The translations under genes were made by a program, and so were the position numbers. Shown here one piece after another: positions 5,575 through 8,924 of a DNA stretch of 8,924 bases (position 1 is the first letter of the stretch; each line of letters starts with the position of its first letter). Below the pieces are notes generated by a model, which was given only the letters and a program-made list of their open reading frames with translations, made no database searches and was not told where the DNA came from. Source of the stretch: Actinoplanes liguriensis (GTDB lineage: Bacteria; Actinomycetota; Actinomycetes; Mycobacteriales; Micromonosporaceae); the NCBI GenBank assembly GCA_000715855.1, contig KL571243.1, positions 64,483 to 73,406 on the forward strand. Direction: 5' to 3'.

Positions 5575-6414
5575 ATGGCGGGCATGACGCTTGATCGGAG
5601 AACCCTCTTGCGCGCATCCCTGGGCGGCGTGGCCGCCGGCGTGATGGGAATGCCGGCCCTGGCCGAGGCGTCGGCCAGACGGCGCACCACCGTCTTCGTC
5701 GCCGGTGACTCCACCGCGGCGACCTACGCGATCGCCGACATCCCCCGGGCCGGCTGGGGTCAGGCCCTGCCGGCGTTCCTGCGGCACGACGTCGCCGTGG
5801 TCAACGGCGCCCTCTCCGGCGCCAGCTCGAAGAGCTTCGCCGATCTGGGCCGGCTCCAGCGGATCCTGGACGCCATCCGTCCCGGCGACACGCTGCTGAT
5901 CTCGTTCGGCCACAACGACGAGAAGGTCGAGGACCCGGCCCGCGGCACCGATCCGTGGACCACGTTCCAGGACTACCTGCGGCTCTACCTGGACGGGGCG
6001 CGGGCCGCCAAGGCGCACCCGATCCTGGTGACCCCGGTCGAGCGGCGCCGGTTCACCGCCGACGGCGTGCCGTACCTGTCGCACGGCGAGTACCCGGACG
6101 CCATGCGCGACCTCGCCGCCACGACCCGGACCCCGCTGATCGACCTGACCGCCTCCTCCTTCGCGCTCTGGTCGAAGCTCGGCCCGGAGGCCACAAAGGA
6201 CTATTTCCTGTGGCTCGATGCAGGCGTTTCGCCGAATTATCCGGACGGCGTCGCGGACAACACTCATTTCCAGGCACACGGCGCGATCGAGGTGGCCCGC
6301 CTCGTGGTGACCGCGGGTTGTACGATTCCTGGCCGCGACACCCGCGCCCTTCACGACCCGTCCATCCCGGACGACGTCCTGACCTGGCCGGTGACCAGGC
6401 CCGCCGAGAGCTGA
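5575..6414 (+). CDS. Tat-exported SGNH esterase, rhamnogalacturonan acetylesterase-like
   Basis: Protein of 279 residues, predicted to remove acetyl groups from a plant cell-wall polysaccharide such as rhamnogalacturonan outside the cell. The N-terminus has a twin-arginine signal (DRRTLLRAS, about 7-15) and hydrophobic core, with likely cleavage near AEASA. All SGNH blocks are present: VAGDST with nucleophile Ser46 (block I), VNGALSGASSKSF (76-88, block II Gly), SFGHND with Asn114 (block III), and DNTHF with Asp228 and His231 (block V). The ASSKSF in block II and DNTHF are typical of the acetylesterase (CE12-like) branch. Start is uncertain among TTG 5572, ATG 5575 and ATG 5584; none has a clear Shine-Dalgarno, and all keep the Tat signal. 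Preceded by a LacI-like operator, fitting sugar-responsive control. The true substrate could be another acetylated glycan. Confidence 0.88.
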   Translation: MAGMTLDRRTLLRASLGGVAAGVMGMPALAEASARRRTTVFVAGDSTAATYAIADIPRAGWGQALPAFLRHDVAVVNGALSGASSKSFADLGRLQRILDAIRPGDTLLISFGHNDEKVEDPARGTDPWTTFQDYLRLYLDGARAAKAHPILVTPVERRRFTADGVPYLSHGEYPDAMRDLAATTRTPLIDLTASSFALWSKLGPEATKDYFLWLDAGVSPNYPDGVADNTHFQAHGAIEVARLVVTAGCTIPGRDTRALHDPSIPDDVLTWPVTRPAES

Positions 6415-6425
6415 AACGTGAGCGC

Positions 6426-6441
6426 AACCAAAGAATTGGTT
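6426..6441. promoter_or_regulatory. AT-rich inverted repeat in the esterase-pit spacer
   Basis: AACCAA (6426-6431) and TTGGTT (6436-6441) form a 6-bp inverted repeat with a 4-base spacer, in a spacer (6415-6536) much richer in A+T than its surroundings. It could be an operator for the phosphate transport operon or a weak terminator of the esterase gene. TATAAC (6482-6487) downstream is a plausible -10 box without a clear -35. Confidence 0.3.
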
Positions 6442-6536
6442 AATCTCATTATTCATCCCGGCCAATCGGCGGCGAACTCTATATAACCGGTCGCCGGAGT
6501 CTGGTTAGGCCCCGGAACGGGGTAGACGATTTTCCC

Positions 6537-7757
6537 GTGACCGAAACAACCGTGGTCCTCATCCTCGTGGTCATCACCGCCCTAGGGTTCGACTTCACCA
6601 ACGGCTTCCACGACACGGCCAACGCGATGGCGACCTCGATCGCCACCGGCGCGCTGCGTCCCAAGGTTGCTGTGCTCCTGTCCGCCGTGCTCAACCTGGT
6701 CGGCGCGTTCCTCTCCGTCGAGGTCGCGCTCACCGTCACGAACGCGGTGGTCAAAATCCAGAACAGTGACGGCACACCGAAGGCGGAGCTCCTCGCCGAC
6801 GGTGGCCAGGCACTGTTGCTGATCGTGCTGGCCGGCCTGGTCGGCGGCATCCTCTGGAACCTGCTGACCTGGCTGCTGGGCCTGCCGTCCAGCTCTTCGC
6901 ACGCGCTGTTCGGCGGCCTGATCGGCTCGGCGATCGCCGGGCTGGGCTGGGCCGGCGTCAAGTGGAACGGCGACGGCTCCAAGCTCGACGGCGTCGTCGG
7001 CAAGGTGCTGCTGCCCGCCGTGATGTCGCCGGTGATCGCCGGGGTGGTCGCCGCGGTCGGCACCTGGGTCATCTACCGGATCACCCTCGGGGTGGCGAAA
7101 CGGTTCACCGAGAACGGCTTCCGCTGGGGCCAGATCGGCTCGGCCTCGCTGGTCTCGCTCGCGCACGGCACCAACGACGCGCAGAAGACGATGGGCGTCA
7201 TCACCCTGGCGCTGATCGCCAGCGGCGAGTGGACCGACACCAAGAACATCCCGCTGTGGGTCAAGATCGCGTGTGCGCTGGCCATCGCGCTCGGCACCTA
7301 CCTGGGCGGATGGCGGATCATCCGGACGCTGGGCAAGGGCCTGGTCGAGATCAGCTCGCCGCAGGGCATGGCGGCCGAGTCCGCCTCCGCCGCGGTGATC
7401 CTGGCCTCCAGCCACCTCGGGTTCGCGCTCTCCACCACGCACGTGGCGACCGGCTCGATCCTGGGCTCCGGCGTCGGCAGGCCGGGCGCCAAGGTGCGCT
7501 GGGCGGTCGCCGGCCGGATGGTGGCGGCCTGGCTGATCACCCTCCCGGCCGCCGCCGTCGTCGGCGCGGTCATGTGGTGGATCGGCGACCTGATCGGCGG
7601 CCTCGGCGGCGCGCTGGTCGTGTTCGCGATCCTGGCCGCGCTGGCCACCTACATGTTCCTCCGGTCGCGCCGCGAGCCGGTCGACCACAACAATGTCAAC
7701 GACGAGTGGGACGCCCCGGCCGAAGCGCCGAAGGCGACCGCCGGCGCGGCGAGCTGA
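6537..7757 (+). CDS. pit: PIT family inorganic phosphate permease
   Basis: Inner-membrane transporter of 406 residues for low-affinity uptake of phosphate as a metal-phosphate complex driven by protons. Both halves of the family's internal duplication are present: GFDFTNGFHDTANAMAT (17-33) and SLAHGTNDAQKTMG (207-220), the PIT signatures, each followed by its partner motif, PSSSSHALFGG (117-127) and STTHVATGS (299-307). About ten hydrophobic helices are visible, and the tail (378-406) is hydrophilic. The start is GTG at 6537; it matches the usual N-terminus, although the G-rich stretch upstream (GGGG at 6519-6522) is 14 bases away and a TAGACG at 6523-6528 hints at a short or absent leader. 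First gene of a three-gene operon, 13 bases before the next. Confidence 0.95.
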   Translation: MTETTVVLILVVITALGFDFTNGFHDTANAMATSIATGALRPKVAVLLSAVLNLVGAFLSVEVALTVTNAVVKIQNSDGTPKAELLADGGQALLLIVLAGLVGGILWNLLTWLLGLPSSSSHALFGGLIGSAIAGLGWAGVKWNGDGSKLDGVVGKVLLPAVMSPVIAGVVAAVGTWVIYRITLGVAKRFTENGFRWGQIGSASLVSLAHGTNDAQKTMGVITLALIASGEWTDTKNIPLWVKIACALAIALGTYLGGWRIIRTLGKGLVEISSPQGMAAESASAAVILASSHLGFALSTTHVATGSILGSGVGRPGAKVRWAVAGRMVAAWLITLPAAAVVGAVMWWIGDLIGGLGGALVVFAILAALATYMFLRSRREPVDHNNVNDEWDAPAEAPKATAGAAS

Positions 7758-7770
7758 GAGGACAGGACTC

Positions 7771-8085
7771 ATGCACAACCTGACCCTGGCCTTCGAGGGC
7801 GCCTGGAAGGTGCTGCTCGCCGGTCTGATCCTGGGCGCCGGCCTCCCGGCCGTCTTCGCCCTCGGCATCCGCTCGCTGGCCTACGGCGCGGGCGGTGAGG
7901 CCGAGGTGCACGAGGCCGGCACGACCGGCCCGCGGGGGCACGCCATCGGCACGGCCGGCGGGTACGTCGCGTTCGCGCTCGTGCTGCTCGGCATCGCGCT
8001 GGGCATCACGTTCGTCGTGGCGACCGGCTTCGGCAAGGCGCTCAGCTTCGAGCACATCTACCCGACCATCGTCGACAAGCACTGA
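7771..8085 (+). CDS. small two-helix membrane protein of the pit operon
   Basis: Protein of 104 residues with two membrane helices, about 12-34 (WKVLLAGLILGAGLPAVFAL) and about 66-86 (GGYVAFALVLLGIALGITFVV). They flank a polar loop rich in Gly, Glu and His (39-62), and the C-terminus ends in a short tail with YPTIVDKH. It starts 13 bases after the pit stop with AGAGGA (7757-7762) at good distance. Position and size match the small membrane protein that follows pitA in Mycobacterium tuberculosis (Rv0544c), as recalled. Function unknown; a partner or regulator of the permease is a reasonable inference. Confidence 0.85.
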   Translation: MHNLTLAFEGAWKVLLAGLILGAGLPAVFALGIRSLAYGAGGEAEVHEAGTTGPRGHAIGTAGGYVAFALVLLGIALGITFVVATGFGKALSFEHIYPTIVDKH

Positions 8086-8110
8086 CCCTCACAGCTGACC
8101 GGAGACGACA

Positions 8111-8428
8111 TTGAGCGAACAACGGTCGAACTTCGTCACCCGGGCCGTCGGATGGCTCCGCGCCGGCTACCCGGAGGGCGTCCCGCGCCAGGACTACGTG
8201 GTCCTGCTCGGGCTGCTGCGCCGCAAGCTGACCGAGGACGAGGTCCGCAAGATCGCACAGGAGCTGGCCACCCAGGCCGGACCCGCCGACGGCCCGATCA
8301 CCAGCGCGGACATCGAAGACATGATCAACGAGACGATGCTGCAGGAGGCGACCCCGGCCGACGTGGTCCGGGTCTCCGCTCACCTGGCCGCCGGTGGCTG
8401 GCCGCTGGCCGACCCGCCCACCGACTGA
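8111..8428 (+). CDS. DUF3349 family protein
   Basis: Cytoplasmic protein of 105 residues. It matches DUF3349: FVTRAVGWLRAGYPEGVP (8-25), the DYVVLLGLLRRKLTEDEV block (28-45), a helix with DIEDMINETM (67-76), and the closing VSAHLAAGGWPLA (88-100). The family is small, helical and found in actinobacteria; a mycobacterial member, Rv0543c, has a known structure, but no function is established. The start is TTG at 8111, supported by GGAGA (8101-8105) 5 bases upstream and by the family N-terminus; no in-frame ATG precedes the conserved region. Last gene of the pit operon, 25 bases after the membrane protein. Confidence 0.9.
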   Translation: MSEQRSNFVTRAVGWLRAGYPEGVPRQDYVVLLGLLRRKLTEDEVRKIAQELATQAGPADGPITSADIEDMINETMLQEATPADVVRVSAHLAAGGWPLADPPTD

Positions 8429-8445
8429 ATGTGACCGAGCAGGGT

Positions 8446-8473
8446 CCGGACGGCGCCCGCGGGCGGCGTCCGG
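8446..8473 (+). terminator. GC-rich hairpin after the pit operon
   Basis: CCGGACG (8446-8452) pairs with CGTCCGG (8467-8473), and after one mismatch the stem continues CGCC/GGCG with a 4-base loop. It lies 17 bases after the DUF3349 stop, without a T tract. Genomic sequence from here to 8527 shows no gene. Confidence 0.5.
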
Positions 8474-8527
8474 GGCCCGGTCCAGATCGCCAGCAGATCC
8501 CGGGGCATGGTGAGCCCGGGCGACGGC

Positions 8528-8542
8528 CTGTCTCTTATACAC
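8528..8542 (-). other. internal Nextera adapter marking a chimeric join
   Basis: CTGTCTCTTATACAC is the reverse complement of the last 15 bases of the mosaic-end adapter found at 1-19. Inside a contig it can only be library sequence. The sequences to its left and right come from separate fragments. Translated on the minus strand it gives VYKRQ in the middle of a LysR reading frame. Confidence 0.95.
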
Positions 8543-8908
8543 CAGGACCGCGGCCCGCACCGCGGCCGTGGTGGACAACTCCAGCGCCGGCGGCGCCGGC
8601 TCGAAACCCGCCCGGCGTAGCGCCGCGGCGAAGAAGTCCCGGGTGCCCGACCCCCGCTCGCGGGTGACCATCGCGGTCTCGCCCAGCTCGGCCGGCGTCA
8701 CCCCGCCCGTACGGCGCGCCCACCGATGGTCCGGCGGCACGACCAGCACCAGCTCGTCGTGCGCGACCACCCGGCTGTGAACCCCGGCCGGCAGCGTCGG
8801 CCCCTCGATGAACCCCAGATCGGCCGCACCGGCCAGCACCTGCTCGATCACCTGGTCACTGTTGGCCGCGGTCAGCACCACCTCGGGCGGCGTCCGGCCC
8901 TCCCGGGT
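8543..8908 (-). CDS. LysR-type regulator, effector-binding domain fragment (both ends missing)
   Basis: An open frame of 122 residues with no start or stop of its own, bounded by adapter on both sides. It matches the effector-binding domain of LysR-type transcriptional regulators: VEx-like NSDQVIEQVLAGAADLGF (about 16-33), ELVLVVPPDHRWARR (about 53-67), the TPAELGE turn, and RERGSGTR (about 84-91), which typically lies in the ligand cleft. The DNA-binding helix-turn-helix and the C-terminal part are missing because the sequenced fragment ends, not because the gene is broken. What it regulates cannot be said, and its genomic neighbours are unknown, as the join to the pit operon is artificial. 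Confidence 0.9.
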
Positions 8909-8924
8909 CTGTCTCTTATACACA
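8909..8924 (-). other. Nextera adapter at contig end
   Basis: CTGTCTCTTATACACA is the reverse complement of the adapter end at 1-19. On the minus strand it would be read as an artificial N-terminus MYKRQ, a known signature of adapter contamination in predicted proteins. Confidence 0.97.

Noticed and set aside
4790..5617. 275-residue minus-strand frame overlapping ltrA
   Set aside because: Shifted-frame shadow of ltrA with Arg/Gly-rich composition and no hydrophobic pattern.
6439..6457. Possible PhoP (PHO) box GTTAATC / ATTCATC upstream of pit
   Set aside because: The two heptamers are 12 bases apart instead of the 11-base repeat period of known actinomycete PHO boxes, and the first deviates from the GTTCACC core.
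6582..7868. 428-residue open frame opposite the pit gene
   Set aside because: Antisense shadow of a clear PIT permease; composition is Arg/Asp/Gly/Gln-rich with no domain.
8042..8923. 293-residue minus-strand protein starting MYKRQ
   Set aside because: Its start and an internal segment are translated adapter; it fuses a LysR fragment to antisense of the DUF3349 gene.

Overview
The window is high-GC DNA with dense gene packing and actinomycete families throughout: WXG100 proteins, DivIVA/Wag31, DUF3349, an LtrA-family membrane protein and a PIT phosphate permease. The DivIVA protein, the gene content and the codon use suggest a Micromonosporaceae-like organism such as Actinoplanes; this is inference, since no rRNA or other marker is present. 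The window is an assembled contig that still carries Nextera (Tn5 mosaic-end) adapter: intact at 1-19, trimmed at the right end (8909-8924), and once internally (8528-8542). Bases 20-8527 read as one coherent locus. Bases 8543-8908 are a separate piece, the middle of a LysR-type regulator, joined through adapter, and must not be taken as a neighbour.

Region by region: (1) 258-869 (+) encodes a secreted DUF3455 protein behind a leader with two competing hairpins. It ends at a GC-rich hairpin shared with the convergent operon. (2) 912-2904 (-) is the most interesting part. It is a compact four-gene operon encoding a YbaB/EbfC-like protein, a WXG100 protein, a 333-residue WXG100-headed toxin and a 100-residue candidate immunity protein. 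The toxin tip aligns by eye with the active site of CD38-type ADP-ribosyl cyclases/NAD glycohydrolases. Toxin tip and immunity gene lie in DNA of clearly lower GC than the toxin's N-terminal half, as expected for an exchanged cassette. (3) 3054-3746 (-) is divIVA, with a strong intrinsic terminator. (4) 3941-4201 and 4276-5487 (-) encode a small unknown membrane protein and an LtrA-family membrane protein. (5) 5575-6414 (+) is a Tat-exported SGNH esterase of the rhamnogalacturonan acetylesterase type, divergent from ltrA, with a LacI-like operator in the shared spacer. (6) 6537-8428 (+) is an operon of a PIT phosphate permease, a two-helix membrane protein and a DUF3349 protein, in the same order as the pitA-Rv0544c-Rv0543c cluster of Mycobacterium tuberculosis.

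Working together: the 912-2904 operon looks like a type VII secretion (ESX) effector unit, with a WXG100 partner, an NAD-attacking toxin and protection for the producer; no ESX machinery gene is in view. The pit operon is a phosphate-uptake unit with two conserved partners of unknown function. The remaining genes are housekeeping (polar growth) or single-gene envelope and secreted functions. No tRNA, rRNA, CRISPR array or insertion sequence was seen.
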